From the NCBI RefSeq assembly GCF_033807715.1, contig NC_084610.1, forward strand, positions 3,171,001 to 3,235,000: DNA of 64,000 nt, in the 5' to 3' direction. This document shows positions 40,447-50,253 of the stretch, piece by piece. Numbering within the stretch: the first letter of the stretch is position 1; the number at the start of each line of letters is the position of its first letter. The translations under genes and the position numbers were made by a program. The notes beneath the pieces were generated by a model. It did no database searches and had not been told where the DNA came from. It saw nothing but the letters and a program-made list of their open reading frames with translations. The DNA comes from Cololabis saira (taxonomy: Eukaryota; Chordata; Actinopteri; Beloniformes; Belonidae).

Positions 40447-41796
40447 TCATTTCTCTACCTCAATTTTAACTTTTAGATACTCCATCTCCAGATCAGCCTT
40501 GGCTGTCTGGCGCTGCAGATGGACCATCTCCAGATCAGCCTTGGCTATCTGGCGCTGCAGATGGACCCTGTAGAGTTCCTTTGCCGACATCTAAAATAAC
40601 AAAGCAGCCATGTTCAGCATTTGATGGAGTTTGGCTCATTTACGCATAAACTATGATTATTTCTTACGTTGCTGTATTGATTGGAGCTTGTAGCCGGCTC
40701 CTCAGCATCTGCCTCGTTATCAGTCTGAAGTACAAATTCATTTCACTTAAGTGAAGACTGAACTGTAGGTTGAATAATTTGAAATTGATCACGGCAAAGG
40801 CTTTACCTCTGTAGAGAGTGTTGGTGGCTCCTCTATGGCCGACAGTGTTTGTTCATCCTCCTCCTATGGGAAACAAAATAGGCTACTGGCTGTGGGCTTG
40901 ATTAATAGCCTAAAACACTGAAATAAGGACTTACAGCAGCAGTATCAGCATCTATGGGTAGCTGCTCCACCAGCAGCAGTACTCCACCTTGAACTAAGAG
41001 GTTGACAAATTGGTCATTTTCGTGTTAAAGCAACACTTGACACACAAGGAGGTTTTTTTATACAATATGGTAATTGAAAAGATAATAATCGAATATTCCA
41101 ATTGAATATTTTATATTGAATAAGCCTAGGAAACAGCAATAGGTCATACTGGATACATGAAGGGCTGACTATTAGGCGTAATTAGGAATAATACATTGGA
41201 CAAGAGGGTTGTGCTCCTCCTGGGAGGTGGCCGGCTCTGACGACGTCCCCCCAGGAATCCCCTCCATCATCGGCCGGCCCCGATTTACAGAGACTGCCAG
41301 CTCCTCGACAGGGGTGAGGGGCTCAGTTACCCCTGCGCCCGTCCTCCTCGCCTCTGCAGTCTTCTTATTAGCTTTAAAATAGATGCATCTTGTTGGAGCA
41401 TGACAATAAAAGGCCCATATGGGAGACATGGTATCCGAAAAGAATACTTACCAATTTGGACAATATTCTTATACTTCATTTTAACCTGTTTCCAGGTTCT
41501 CTTCTGCCCACCGGGGTTGCATCTAATAAATAAATCATTCAGTGACAAGTAGTCTGCATTAGAAAGCATCATATTAATTAGGAAACAGGATTTAATTTAA
41601 TTTAATATAAAATTCACATAATGGCCTAAACTTACGCATTGACGCGATCGGCAATTCTCTGCCAAGCCATATCACGGGCTTTGGCAGATGTATTCGTGTT
41701 ACTCTTCTTCATGATCACCGCCCTCTCCTCCTCGTACGCCTCGAGGACGACTTGCTGCTCAAGCTCAGTGAAGTAGGTTGCTCTTTTGCGGGCCAT
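40447..41796 (-). CDS. Harbinger Myb/SANT-like partner protein, multi-exon
   Basis: Exon 1 (41796 down to 41636) encodes MARKRATYFTELEQQVVLEA and WQRIADRVNA. Exon 2 (41522-41452) encodes NPGGQKRTWKQVKMKYKNIV. Together they form the trihelical Myb/SANT-like domain. Exon 3 from 41371 gives KKTAEARRTGAGVTEPLTPV and on. Acidic exons near 40943-40990, 40806-40862 and 40670-40733 follow. The last exon (about 40590-40447) encodes MSAKELYRVHLQRQ and a duplicated AKADLEM coiled-coil segment before TGA. The 3' junctions of exon 3 and the acidic exons are tentative. The protein binds DNA and escorts the transposase in known systems. Confidence 0.8.
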
Positions 41797-41974
41797 CTTC
41801 TCGATTTTCGACCCTCGGTAGATGATGTCTTTATATGGTCACCGGGGACGCGCACAAATCTCGGTTAACCAATCGGGGGTTAGTTGAGTTAATTCATAAC
41901 CGGTGTGTTGGAACCAACTGAGCGGGTTTAGTCGTCATGGGTTCAAATAACCTCAAGATGAGACTTTAACTTTG

Positions 41975-42092
41975 CGTGTTACTTCGGTAGCACATGTAAT
42001 AAAATTGGCACAATACAGAGAAGATTAGCATGGCCCCGCAAGGATGACATGCACAATCGTGGAGTGTTCCTAAAAAAAAAAAAAAAAAAAAA
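41975..42092 (+). pseudogene. U6 snRNA retropseudogene
   Basis: The sequence TTCGGTAGCACATGTAATAA followed by ACAGAGAAGATTAGCATGGC and GCAAGGATGACATGCA is U6, including the invariant ACAGAGA box. It differs from U6 at many bases, lacks the terminal T-run and instead ends in a 21 base A tail. GAGACTTTAACTTTG flanks both sides (41960-41974 and 42093-42107), a 15 bp duplication. These are the marks of an L1-type machinery-copied RNA, not a transcribed snRNA gene. Confidence 0.96.
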
Positions 42093-42235
42093 GAGACTTT
42101 AACTTTGTTAAACCTCCTTCTTGGATACGCCCTGTTAACAAAGTCAGCCTCATTTTGGGATGGTGCTGTAGCCTAATTGGCACATGCGTCCCATCGATCC
42201 ATCCAATAACGTTTGGAAAGTTCTGATAGGATAAT

Positions 42236-43095
42236 AAGATATAATAATAAGAATCTTATTGGGCTTAATTTGTGCCAGATCCTGCTGGAACACCTCCTTT
42301 TATCCATATTCCCTCGGTGTTTTATTTCTCATTGAAGTTACTCATAGATCGCTTGTTTGTCTATTTCGGATGCATTTAATTTAATTTATTTAATCAGAAA
42401 AAAGAGAAGAGGGCCTTTTTCTTTCTCTGCGCTCTCTCCCGATCTGCTGCGCTGTGTCCCGTCACCGTCTCCATCACCAAGCGGTTTCCCAAATCCAACT
42501 CAGCCTGGATCATTTCTCGTGTCCTCTGCTTTTTCCCCACATCCAAGTAATGATCTGACATGTTTGCTGCATTTAACACCACACGCCGCTCACTCCACGC
42601 TGTTCGCTGTTTGATTGCGTCACCACACACGCCGTTATTAGGCCTAATTGTTCGTTTTTTTCCCACTTATTCCACCGAATAATAAGCTTGTTTTCTGTTT
42701 AGAAAGTACAAACGTAGGGAGATTACACGTAATCTCCCATCTTTTACTTGTCTCTTTACTCTTTTAGGAGTTATTTTCAGAGTTTCTTTCAGGAGCACGG
42801 GCGGGTGGTGCGGTGAAAAAAGGCTGATTTATGGTTCCGCGTAAAATCGACGGCGTAGCCTACGGCGTAGTTACGCGGCGACGCGCACCTTTCGGTGCGT
42901 GTGCCGCGTACCCTACGCCGTTTGGTCTGCGTTGGTGTAACGCGGAACCATAAATCAGCCTTTTGAAAGGCGAGTTTCAGCTGTCAATCAAAAGAACGTG
43001 GTAGAACTTGGGGGGCCGATAACGCGTACAGTGTGGACAGAGCGCGTCCGATGCCACGCAGTGCGACGCAATAGTCGGACGCTCGCGTCCATAGG
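42236..43095. mobile_element. Unclassified insertion within the outer Harbinger
   Basis: This ~860 bp replaces the intron between transposase exons in the outer copy. It has a minus-strand ORF at 42394-42666 (90 codons, with VGKKQRTREMIQAELDLGN) of unknown family, the 139 bp palindromic element at 42822-42960, and a CGTCCGACTATTGCGTCGCA block next to the right junction. Its ends are uncertain. Confidence 0.5.
42822..42960. mobile_element. Near-perfect palindromic GGCTGATTTATGG element (complete)
   Basis: The first 20 bases, GGCTGATTTATGGTTCCGCG, are inverted exactly at the end. The arms, with a few mismatches, meet at CGCACC-TTTC-GGTGCG, so the whole 139 bp can fold into one hairpin. Partial copies are at 4704-4767, 21375-21470 and 63736-63842. 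This is a common fish foldback MITE. Confidence 0.9.
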
Positions 43096-43319
43096 ACATG
43101 GTGTTAATGACCCTCGTAGGTTTGTGGCCAGGAAAACGAATAAAGTTGTGCATGAAGCGCTTTAGCGCAAGGCAAACTTTACGCACTGAACGACAGGCAG
43201 TTGCTTTCCCGATATGTTCAGCGTCTCCAATACTGTACAGAAACTCCCTGATGCAAAAAAACAGAGAGCGATGCACATTGTTTGCAGCGAAGAGAGGGCA
43301 GACCCACGATGCGTTAACA

Positions 43320-43668
43320 TTAAAAACATTAACAATGGTTAAAGTTAAAACAATTTTTAATGGTTAAACATTCAAAATGGTTGAATTGGAACAGTGGTGT
43401 CGCTTTCATTTTTTCTAACATTATTAGCTGATTATATGTATAGTGGGCTGGCATCAGTATTTGATTTTAGAATTAATTTTGAGTATATTTCCCACAGACT
43501 ATAAGTTGTGGAATATTACTTTTTTAAACATAATATTAAGATAATTTAAGGCAACTGTAAGTGTAATTTTTATTCTATATAAACTTAAAACATTTAGAAA
43601 TATTTTTATATTTTTGGGTAATCAGTTACAAAATATTTTATGAGTTCTGTGAACTTATTAGGGTTTAC
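43320..43668. mobile_element. A/T-rich insertion in the outer transposase remnant
   Basis: About 350 bp of A/T-rich sequence with ATGGTTAAA repeats interrupts the frame between HPYT and the ASWVCPLF-like continuation. No ends or family could be determined. Confidence 0.45.
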
Positions 43669-44451
43669 AGTGTATGGATGGAGAAGGTTACTCAAATAAA
43701 TCAGGGATTCTGCTGAAAAACGGTAGCACTCTCGTAAATACTCATTGGGGAAAGATAAAATGTCATACTGTGGTCTTATCACCCTCTCACGGTGAATTGC
43801 ACGGACAATTTGGGCTTCTATGTGTAACAAGTTGCAGCAGCCCTCCTGAACTTGCGCTTAAAACCCCGAACATAACTGGGTTATCTGAACAAAACCTGAC
43901 GTACTTAACCTGACCATTTTGGAACGGAAATCCCGGGTTTACCATTTACCCTGGGTTAACATACCCAGTTTAGCCACTAAACCTCCTTCTTGGAATACCC
44001 CCCTGGACCTTCACTCAGTGCTTGATTGTACTGAACCCATGCGGTAACTAAATCAGGCCCTTCGTGAAACTTTCTCTAGCTTTTTCAGCCCTCGAGTTTG
44101 AACCTTTGTCGTGCTTACTTTTTTGTTTTTTGTCCCAAGGCTTTTTGTTCCTGTGTCTTCGTTGCCTCCCTGGAACCCTCCTCGACGCCTCTGTTCCCCT
44201 CGCAGCCATTCTCGTGGATCTCTGTGACCCCCCCCCCCGCTGCTAACTCACGACTGACCCTGGTCTCCTGGACCCCCAACCATCGCTCCCCCGTTTCCTC
44301 TGCTTTCCACTCCGGATCAACTCCTGAGTCAGTTTTTTCCCCCTTCAACTTAATAAACAGCCATCTGGCTCTTTATTTCAATCATCTGGTCTCCTGCCTG
44401 TTTGTGGTTGGCTACTCGGGTTCACCTCAGGTTTTGGGGTTGGACCCTACA

Positions 44452-44464
44452 GAACAATCAAGCC
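44452..44464 (+). promoter_or_regulatory. Self-primer binding site of the Gypsy element
   Basis: ACAATCAAGC at 44454-44463 lies just after the left LTR and is the exact complement of GCTTGATTGT in the LTR (44020-44029 and 49043-49052). Pairing extends three further bases past one mismatch. That LTR site lies about 29 bp after a TATA-like box, where the transcript should start. Tf1 and its sushi relatives use the 5' end of their own mRNA as primer, so this fits self-priming. Confidence 0.75.
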
Positions 44465-44468
44465 AAAT

Positions 44469-47400
44469 ATGGACCCTAGCCAACCCAGACAGGCGGGTGC
44501 CCCACCTGCCACTATGCCCAAGCTCCCTGACCCCGAGACCCTCCAAACCAGAGTCGGCGAGCATGATGCCCAGCTAGCAGGCCTTAACAACCACCTCACC
44601 CAGGCTTTCACCCTGGTCACAGGGGAGATTTCCACTCTCCAGACCACCTCCCAGACTAACGCGGCTGCCCTGGCTACCGTTGGCGCTCAGCTCGCTTCCC
44701 TGACCGAGGTCGTCTCCCGGCTTAGCGGCCCATCTGCAGCTCCTCAGCCCAGCCCCCTGGTCTCATCTGGTCATTATCTCCCTGAACCTAGCACCGAGCC
44801 CAAACTCCCATGTCCCCAGAGTTTTTCTGGAAATTTTGCCCAGTGCAAGGGGTTTCTTGGTCAGTGCCAACTCCTGTTTACCCACCAGCCCTCACGTTAT
44901 GGGTCCGACGAGGCCCGGATCGCCCTGATCATATCCCTCCTCTCGGACAAAGCCCTCAGCTGGGCCATTGCAGCCGTTGGCCAGGATGGGTCCCTCTCCA
45001 AGGACTATGAGAGATTCCTTGCTGAGTTCAGACTGGTGTTTGATCACCCGGCTGACAGGGCGGATGCGGCCAGCCGGCTACACACCCTCCAGCAGGGGAC
45101 TCGCTCTGTAGCCGACTACACCCTGGACTTTCGGGTGATTGCCGCAGACAGTGGGTGGGGCGACCCGGCTCTCCGGAGCGCGTACCGGAGAGGTCTGAGT
45201 GACGCTATAAAGGATCTGATCGTCGGACGAGACCCACCAGCTAGCCTCAACGCTCTGGTCACCCTTGCTCTGCAGATGGATGCACGCCTGAGAGAGAGAC
45301 GCCAGGAACGTGCTCAACGCCCAGGGGCTTCACCCAGAGCATACACGGCCCGTTCCCCTGTTAACTCCGATGGTGGTGGAAGTTACCCATCGGGCCCCAC
45401 ATTCCCTCTCTCACCTAGACCACCATCTGGAGGAGACTCTGAACCCCTGAAGGTGGCCAGGTCACGCCTCCTGCCCGAGGAACGAGAAGAGCGTATGCGG
45501 GGTCGTCTCTGTCTCTATTGTGGGAAGGAGGGGCACTTCATCAGAGCCTGCTCTGCCTGCCCAAAGAGACCTGGCTCACTAGCTAAGGGGATCCTGGTGA
45601 GCAAGACCACACTACCCCAACCCAAGAACCATCTTTTCCCTGCCACGCTTTCTTGGGGCACTGATTCTCTCTCGGTTAGCGCACTGGTGGATTCAGGGGC
45701 GGACGAGTGTTTGATAGACATCACCCTAGCCCGTCAAGCTGGTATCCCACTCGTTCCCCTTGACTCCACCTGCACCGTCCAAGCCTTAGATGGCCACTCA
45801 CTAGGTAAGGTTACGCACTGCACTGCTCCTCTCACATTGACGCTTTCAGGGAATCACGTGGAGACTGCACGTTTTTTGGTGTTACACGCTCCCACTGCTC
45901 CCCTGGTGTTAGGTAGGCCCTGGTTGGAGAGACATGATCCCCACATCTCGTGGTCAGCTGGATGGATTTTGGGCTGGAGCGTTGCTTGCCACGCCAACTG
46001 CCTTCGCTCTGCCCGCTCTCCGTCCAGTGGCCCTCGGCGATCGGTCTCTCCTCCAGACCTTTCTGGTGTCCCCTCTGTCTATCACGATCTAGCTTCCGTT
46101 TTTAGTAAACATCAGGCCCTTTCACTCCCCCCTCACCGCCCTTATGATTGCTCCATAGATCTCCTTCCTGGGGCAGCTCTTCCGGTTGGTCGGCTGTATA
46201 ACCTCTCTGTCCCTGAGAAGGAGACTATGCGCAATTATATCACCGAGTCCCTCGCCTCAGGCATCATAAGGCCATCGTCCTCCGCGGTAGGCGCAGGCTT
46301 TTTCTTTGTGGGGAAGAAGGATGGCAGCCTGAGGCCCTGCATAGATTATCGGCAGCTAAACACCATCACAGTTAAGAACAGGTATCCACTCCCCCTCTTG
46401 AGTTCCATGTTTGAACCCCTGACCCACGCCTCGGTTTTCACAAAGTTGGACCTCCGCAACGCCTACCACCTAGTGCGCATTCGGGAAGGAGACGAGTGGA
46501 AGACGGCCTTCAATACCCACCTGGGCCACTTCGAATATCTCGTCATGCCTTTCGGCCTGACGAATGCCCCAGCCGTCTTCCAGGCATTGGTGAACGACAT
46601 CCTCCGGGATATGTTGAACATTTTTGTGGTGGTCTACCTGGATGACATCCTGGTGTTCTCCAAGACTGAGGAGGAGCACCAACAACATGTCCGCCTCGTT
46701 CTCCAAAGGCTGTTGGAGAATCGCCTATTTGTTAAGGCTGAGAAGTGTGTGTTCCACTCCGCCTCAGTGGAATTTCTGGGCCATGTTGTGGAGAAGGGTC
46801 ACGTTCGTGCTGACCCCAAGAAGGTCCGGGCAGTGGAGGACTGGCCAACCCCTACTGACAAGACCCAACTCCGCCGCTTCTTGGGGTTTGCTAATTTTTA
46901 TAGACGGTTTGTCCCAGGGTTCAGTCGGGTCGCTGCCCCTCTCACTGCGCTCACCTCCACCCTTCGTCCTTTTTGCTGGACCCCTGAGGCAGAGTTAGCG
47001 TTTGGGACCCTGAAGGGCCTATTTACTAAGGCGCCTGTGCTCTCCCATCCTGACCCTTCACGCCAGTTCATTGTGGAGGTGGATGCGTCAGACACAGGGA
47101 TTGGAGCCGTTCTCTCCCACCGGTCGGAAGAGGATCAGAAGATCCACCCATGCGCATACCTCTCCCGGCGATTCTCCCCAGCAGAGAGGAACTATGACGT
47201 GGGTAATCGGGAGCTTCTAGCAGTTCATGCTGCACTGGAGGAATGGCGGCATTGGCTGGAGGGGGCAAAGGAACCTTTTATTGTATGGTCTGACCACAAG
47301 AACCTAACATACGTGAGGACCGCCAAGAGACTTAACCCCCGACAAGCCCGCTGGGCGCTCTTCTTCAGCCGCTTCAATTTCACCCTCACCTTTCGCCCAG

Positions 47401-48848
47401 GCTCCAAGAATGTGAGGGCTGACGCCCTCTCCCGCCTGGAATCTGCAGAATCCACCAAGGCCCTTGCTACCCCGGACACCATTCTCCCCCCAGCCCGGGT
47501 TGTGGGTGCCGTCACCTGGGGAATCGAGACGGTGGTAAGAACGGCTCAACGCACCCAACCTGACCCTGGCAATGGACCCCGTAATCGCTTATTTGTACCG
47601 AATGCTGTCCGGCCCCAAGTACTTCAGTGGGGTCATGCCAGTCGGTTCGTCTGCCACCCCGGTGCTCGTCGTACGGCGGCCTTCATCCGCAGGCGCTTCT
47701 GGTGGCCTTCCCTTGAGGCTGACACAAGGGAGTTTGTAGCTGCCTGCGATGTCTGCTCCCGCAGTAAGGCCTCTCATCAGCCCCCAGCAGGTCTCCTACG
47801 CCCCCTCCCAATCCCCAGTCGGCCATGGTCTCATGTGGGGGTGGATTTTGTGACGGGGCTCCCCTCATCCCAAGGTAACAATACCATCCTCACCATTGTC
47901 GACCGGTTCAGTAAAGCTGTTCACCTTGTTGCCCTGCCCAAACTCCCCACAGCTGCTGAGACCGCAGAACTCCTGGTGACCCACGTCGTACGCCTCCACG
48001 GGATTCCCCAGGATATTGTCTCGGACCGTGGCCCCCAGTTCACTGCTAAGGTGTGGCGGACTTTCTGCAGTGGAATTGGGGCCACAGCCAGCTTTTCTTC
48101 GGGCTACCACCCACAGACCAATGGGCAGACGGAGCGAGCTAACCAGGTTGTGGAAGCGGCCCTACGTTGCGCTACCACCAGCAACCCTGCCTCTTGGAGC
48201 AAGTATCTACCTTGGGTGGAGTATGCCATCAACACTCTGGAAAGTTCTGCTACAGGGCTGTCTCCCTTTGAATGCTCCTTGGGTTACCAACCCCCGTTGT
48301 TCCCAAGCCAGGAGCTAGAGGTGGCGGTCCCTTCCCCCCAAGCTCATCTCCATCGTTGCCAGCGCATCTGGAGGACTGCACGGAGGGCCATGCTACGGGC
48401 CAACGAGCGGTCTCGGCGGACTGCCGATAGACGGAGGAGGCCAGCACCAGACTACAGGCCGGGTCAACAGGTGTACTTGTTGGCCCAGGACTTGCCACTT
48501 CCTGCCACCTCCCGGAAGATGGGACCCCGCTATGTTGGCCCATATACCATTGACCGCATCATCAACCCCATGGCGGTACGCCTCCACCTTCCAGCTTCGC
48601 TCAAGGTTCACCCCGTGTTTCATGTGTCACGTCTCAAACCCGTAGTCTCCAGCGTTCTCTCTGCCCCAGTTCCCCCTCCCCACCCGCCACGGGTCCTGGA
48701 AGGGGGTGACCTGGTCTGGGATGTTAAGGAGCTCCTTGCTGTCCGTCGTCGGGGCCGGGGCTATCAATACCTGGTGGACTGGGTAGGGTACGGCCCGAGC
48801 ACCGCACCTGGGCCCCTCGCTCGTACCTGGCGGACCCCGCCCTCCTGA
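44469..48848 (+). CDS. Gypsy gag-pol polyprotein (gag, protease, RT, RNase H, integrase, broken chromodomain)
   Basis: The 1459-residue frame starts at the first ATG after the LTR. Order: gag with coiled-coil-like N-terminus; a CCHC zinc knuckle ([14 protein letters not shown]) near residue 347; protease LVDSGADE near 407; reverse transcriptase from [20 protein letters not shown] near 610 to catalytic YLDD at 723-726; RNase H ([15 protein letters not shown]) near 870; integrase zinc finger (H...H...CDVCSRSK) near 1055-1100; integrase D, D, E in [15 protein letters not shown] and NGQTERAN. The C-terminus enters a chromodomain ([10 protein letters not shown]) but a one-base loss near 48797 shifts the frame and ends it at 48846-48848. 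The alternate frame continues the chromodomain toward the right LTR. One polyprotein without a gag/pol frameshift is normal in this clade. Confidence 0.95.
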   Translation: MDPSQPRQAGAPPATMPKLPDPETLQTRVGEHDAQLAGLNNHLTQAFTLVTGEISTLQTTSQTNAAALATVGAQLASLTEVVSRLSGPSAAPQPSPLVSSGHYLPEPSTEPKLPCPQSFSGNFAQCKGFLGQCQLLFTHQPSRYGSDEARIALIISLLSDKALSWAIAAVGQDGSLSKDYERFLAEFRLVFDHPADRADAASRLHTLQQGTRSVADYTLDFRVIAADSGWGDPALRSAYRRGLSDAIKDLIVGRDPPASLNALVTLALQMDARLRERRQERAQRPGASPRAYTARSPVNSDGGGSYPSGPTFPLSPRPPSGGDSEPLKVARSRLLPEEREERMRGRLCLYCGKEGHFIRACSACPKRPGSLAKGILVSKTTLPQPKNHLFPATLSWGTDSLSVSALVDSGADECLIDITLARQAGIPLVPLDSTCTVQALDGHSLGKVTHCTAPLTLTLSGNHVETARFLVLHAPTAPLVLGRPWLERHDPHISWSAGWILGWSVACHANCLRSARSPSSGPRRSVSPPDLSGVPSVYHDLASVFSKHQALSLPPHRPYDCSIDLLPGAALPVGRLYNLSVPEKETMRNYITESLASGIIRPSSSAVGAGFFFVGKKDGSLRPCIDYRQLNTITVKNRYPLPLLSSMFEPLTHASVFTKLDLRNAYHLVRIREGDEWKTAFNTHLGHFEYLVMPFGLTNAPAVFQALVNDILRDMLNIFVVVYLDDILVFSKTEEEHQQHVRLVLQRLLENRLFVKAEKCVFHSASVEFLGHVVEKGHVRADPKKVRAVEDWPTPTDKTQLRRFLGFANFYRRFVPGFSRVAAPLTALTSTLRPFCWTPEAELAFGTLKGLFTKAPVLSHPDPSRQFIVEVDASDTGIGAVLSHRSEEDQKIHPCAYLSRRFSPAERNYDVGNRELLAVHAALEEWRHWLEGAKEPFIVWSDHKNLTYVRTAKRLNPRQARWALFFSRFNFTLTFRPGSKNVRADALSRLESAESTKALATPDTILPPARVVGAVTWGIETVVRTAQRTQPDPGNGPRNRLFVPNAVRPQVLQWGHASRFVCHPGARRTAAFIRRRFWWPSLEADTREFVAACDVCSRSKASHQPPAGLLRPLPIPSRPWSHVGVDFVTGLPSSQGNNTILTIVDRFSKAVHLVALPKLPTAAETAELLVTHVVRLHGIPQDIVSDRGPQFTAKVWRTFCSGIGATASFSSGYHPQTNGQTERANQVVEAALRCATTSNPASWSKYLPWVEYAINTLESSATGLSPFECSLGYQPPLFPSQELEVAVPSPQAHLHRCQRIWRTARRAMLRANERSRRTADRRRRPAPDYRPGQQVYLLAQDLPLPATSRKMGPRYVGPYTIDRIINPMAVRLHLPASLKVHPVFHVSRLKPVVSSVLSAPVPPPHPPRVLEGGDLVWDVKELLAVRRRGRGYQYLVDWVGYGPSTAPGPLARTWRTPPS

Positions 48849-48918
48849 AGGACTTCTATCGTGCCCACCCGGATGCCATCGGACGGTCGCCCGGTGTCTC
48901 CCGTAGGAGGGGGGGTCC

Positions 48919-49483
48919 TGTTAGGAGTCCTCCTCCTCTGGCTGGGAGAGCCAGCAGCACAGGTGCTGCTGATCTGCCATCAGCCCCAGCTGCCACTAAT
49001 CGCCAGCCCAGGCTTAAAAGAAGACCTGGACCTTCACTCAGTGCTTGATTGTACTGAACCCATGCGGTAACTAAATCAGGCCCTTCGTGAAACTTTCTCT
49101 AGCTTTTTCAGCCCTCGAGTTTGAACCTTTGTCGTGCTTACTTTAATCCCTTTGTTTTTTGTCCCAAGGCTTTTTGTTCCTGTGTCTTCGTTACCTCCCT
49201 GGAACCCTCCTCGACGCCTCTGTTCCCCTCGCAGCCATTCTCGTGGATCTCTGTGACCCCCCTCCCCCCCGCTGCCAACTCACGACTGACCCTGGTCTCC
49301 TGGACCCCCAACCATCGCTCCCCCGTTTCCTCTGCTTTCCACTCCGGATCAACTCCTGAGTCAGTTTTTTCCCCCTTCAACTTAATAAACAGCCATCTGG
49401 CTCTTTATTTCAATCATCTGGTCTCCTGCCTGTTTGTGGTTGGCTACTCGGGTTCACCTCAGGTTTTGGGGTTGGACCCTACA
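48919..49483 (+). repeat. Right LTR of the Gypsy element, intact
   Basis: This 565 bp copy has a TTAAAAG box at 49014-49020 and GCTTGATTGT at 49043-49052. Relative to the left LTR it has AATCCC inserted near 49145, a longer C-run interrupted by T near 49262 and isolated substitutions such as GTTACC versus GTTGCC. Confidence 0.95.
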
Positions 49484-50253
49484 AGAAAAGCCTTAAGCCA
49501 AACAGTGGCAAGGAAAAACTCCCCTTTAGGAGGGAAGAAACCTTGAGCAGGACCAGGCTCATAAGGGGGGACCCTCCTGCCGAAGGCCAGACTGGGGGAG
49601 TCAGGGACGTCGACAGCACACAACAGTCATGTGGAAGCAGCAGCGGGATGACCAGAGGGGGGGGGGGGGCGTCAGCAGCACACAACAGTCATGTGGACCT
49701 GTTTCAAGTAAATTTTCACTTGAAATAAGTAGAAAAATCTGCCAGTGGGACAAGATATATCTTCTCATTACAAGCAAAAAAATCTTGTTCCACTGGCAGA
49801 TTTTTCTACTTATTTCAAGTGAAAATCTACTTGAAACAGGTGAAAATTGTTGCTTTTTCCACTGATGAGTCTTGTTTTAAGTGTAATGATATTTTTTTAC
49901 TAAAATGAGACATTTTAACTAGAAATAAGACAAATATTCTTGTTAAGATTGTGAGTTTTTGCAGTGATCCATGTTACTTATCCTGTGAAGGACAGAGTCA
50001 TATTGATAAGTTCAGAAAAGTGTTTTTTATTGTTGTGTTTTGATGTATTTGATGTAAGCCCAGTGGATATTTAAAGCTTACAGAAGGCTGCATTTAACTG
50101 CTGCTATGTCATTCCTGCAGTATTTCTGCAGGTGTTTTGGTCACTGCTATTATTTGTAATATATTATATTATTTGTAATCAGCACAAATTATCTGTCCCC
50201 ATATGATAAAATCCACCATCCCCCCTGATTCTTTTTTACAACTCGAGTACTGG

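Larger units (their letters stand above)
38809..42131 (+). mobile_element. Inner PIF/Harbinger transposon, nearly complete two-gene element
   Basis: The ends GGCGGGTATTCCAAAGGAGG and the inverse of CCTCCTTCTTGGATACGCC are imperfect inverted repeats. They are flanked by CTG (38806-38808 and 42132-42134). Removing it rejoins the outer copy's transposase sequence (AACCTTTCCTG to TTAACAAAGTC). It contains a plus-strand transposase and a convergent minus-strand Myb-like gene, the standard Harbinger pair, plus a U6 pseudogene at 41975-42092. Without the latter it is about 3.2 kb. Confidence 0.93.
38220..43840 (-). pseudogene. HARBI1-like transposase of the outer element, fragmented
   Basis: Minus-strand pieces align in order with the inner copy: IEAQIVRAIHRERVIRPQYD (about 43680-43830), [20 protein letters not shown] (about 43105-43235), the [10 protein letters not shown] region (about 42140-42230), then the later exons at 38655-38765 and 38290-38520. 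The start codon region is deleted, the first catalytic Asp block is frameshifted, and foreign DNA interrupts the frame twice. Confidence 0.85.
37796..44002 (-). mobile_element. Outer PIF/Harbinger transposon, degenerate, inserted in the Gypsy left LTR
   Basis: The inverted ends GGGGGTATTCCAAGAAGGAG are perfect at both termini. They are flanked by CTG (37793-37795 and 44003-44005), a 3 bp CWG duplication as reported for fish Harbinger elements. Excising it restores the LTR exactly. It carries remnants of a plus-strand Myb-like gene near 37977 and a minus-strand transposase, with internal deletions and at least three insertions (38809-42131, about 42236-43095, about 43320-43668). Confidence 0.93.
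37686..44451 (+). repeat. Left LTR of the Gypsy element, split
   Basis: Segments 37686-37795 and 44006-44451 together equal one LTR of about 556 bp. The TTAAAAG box is at 37781-37787 and the presumed transcript start near 44018-44020. In the intact right LTR they are about 29 bp apart. Here the Harbinger element lies between them. Confidence 0.95.
37686..49483 (+). mobile_element. Ty3/Gypsy retrotransposon of the Tf1/sushi type (chromovirus)
   Basis: Two LTRs begin TGTTAGGAGT and end ACCCTACA. The whole is flanked by AGAAA (37681-37685 and 49484-49488), a 5 bp duplication. A single gag-pol ORF with chromodomain starts 17 bp after the left LTR, and a purine tract (AGGAGGGGGGG) precedes the right LTR. 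There is no tRNA-type primer site and no env. The left LTR is split by a Harbinger element. The LTRs differ by only a few substitutions and short indels over roughly 550 bp, so the insertion is young, and the Harbinger insertion younger still. Confidence 0.95.
37519..49697 (-). mobile_element. L2 3' fragment, split by the Gypsy element
   Basis: The left part (37519-37685) has the inverted TTGAA tail and 3' UTR, with a small CATAAA array at 37599-37628. The right part (49489-49697) resumes at AAGCCTTAAGCCAAACAGTG, exactly as in the uninterrupted L2 at 33195. It lies inside copy C of the CCAGTACT element. Confidence 0.9.
37336..50253 (+). mobile_element. CCAGTACT-ended DNA element, copy C, split by nested insertions
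   Basis: The left part is 37336-37518 and the right part is 49698-50253. Joined, they give about 740 bp, matching copy A (742 bp) in order and content. Everything between arrived later. The right part retains the internal palindrome (about 49698-49845) and the CAACTCGAGTACTGG terminus. Confidence 0.88.

Noticed and set aside
41975..42092. Functional U6 snRNA gene
   Set aside because: It has an A tail instead of a T-run terminator, target duplications, many changes from U6, and no proximal element or TATA at the expected upstream distance; it is a retrocopy.
37686..49483. Endogenous retrovirus
   Set aside because: There is no env, the polyprotein has a chromodomain, and the self-primer site and 5 bp duplication fit a Ty3/Gypsy chromovirus.
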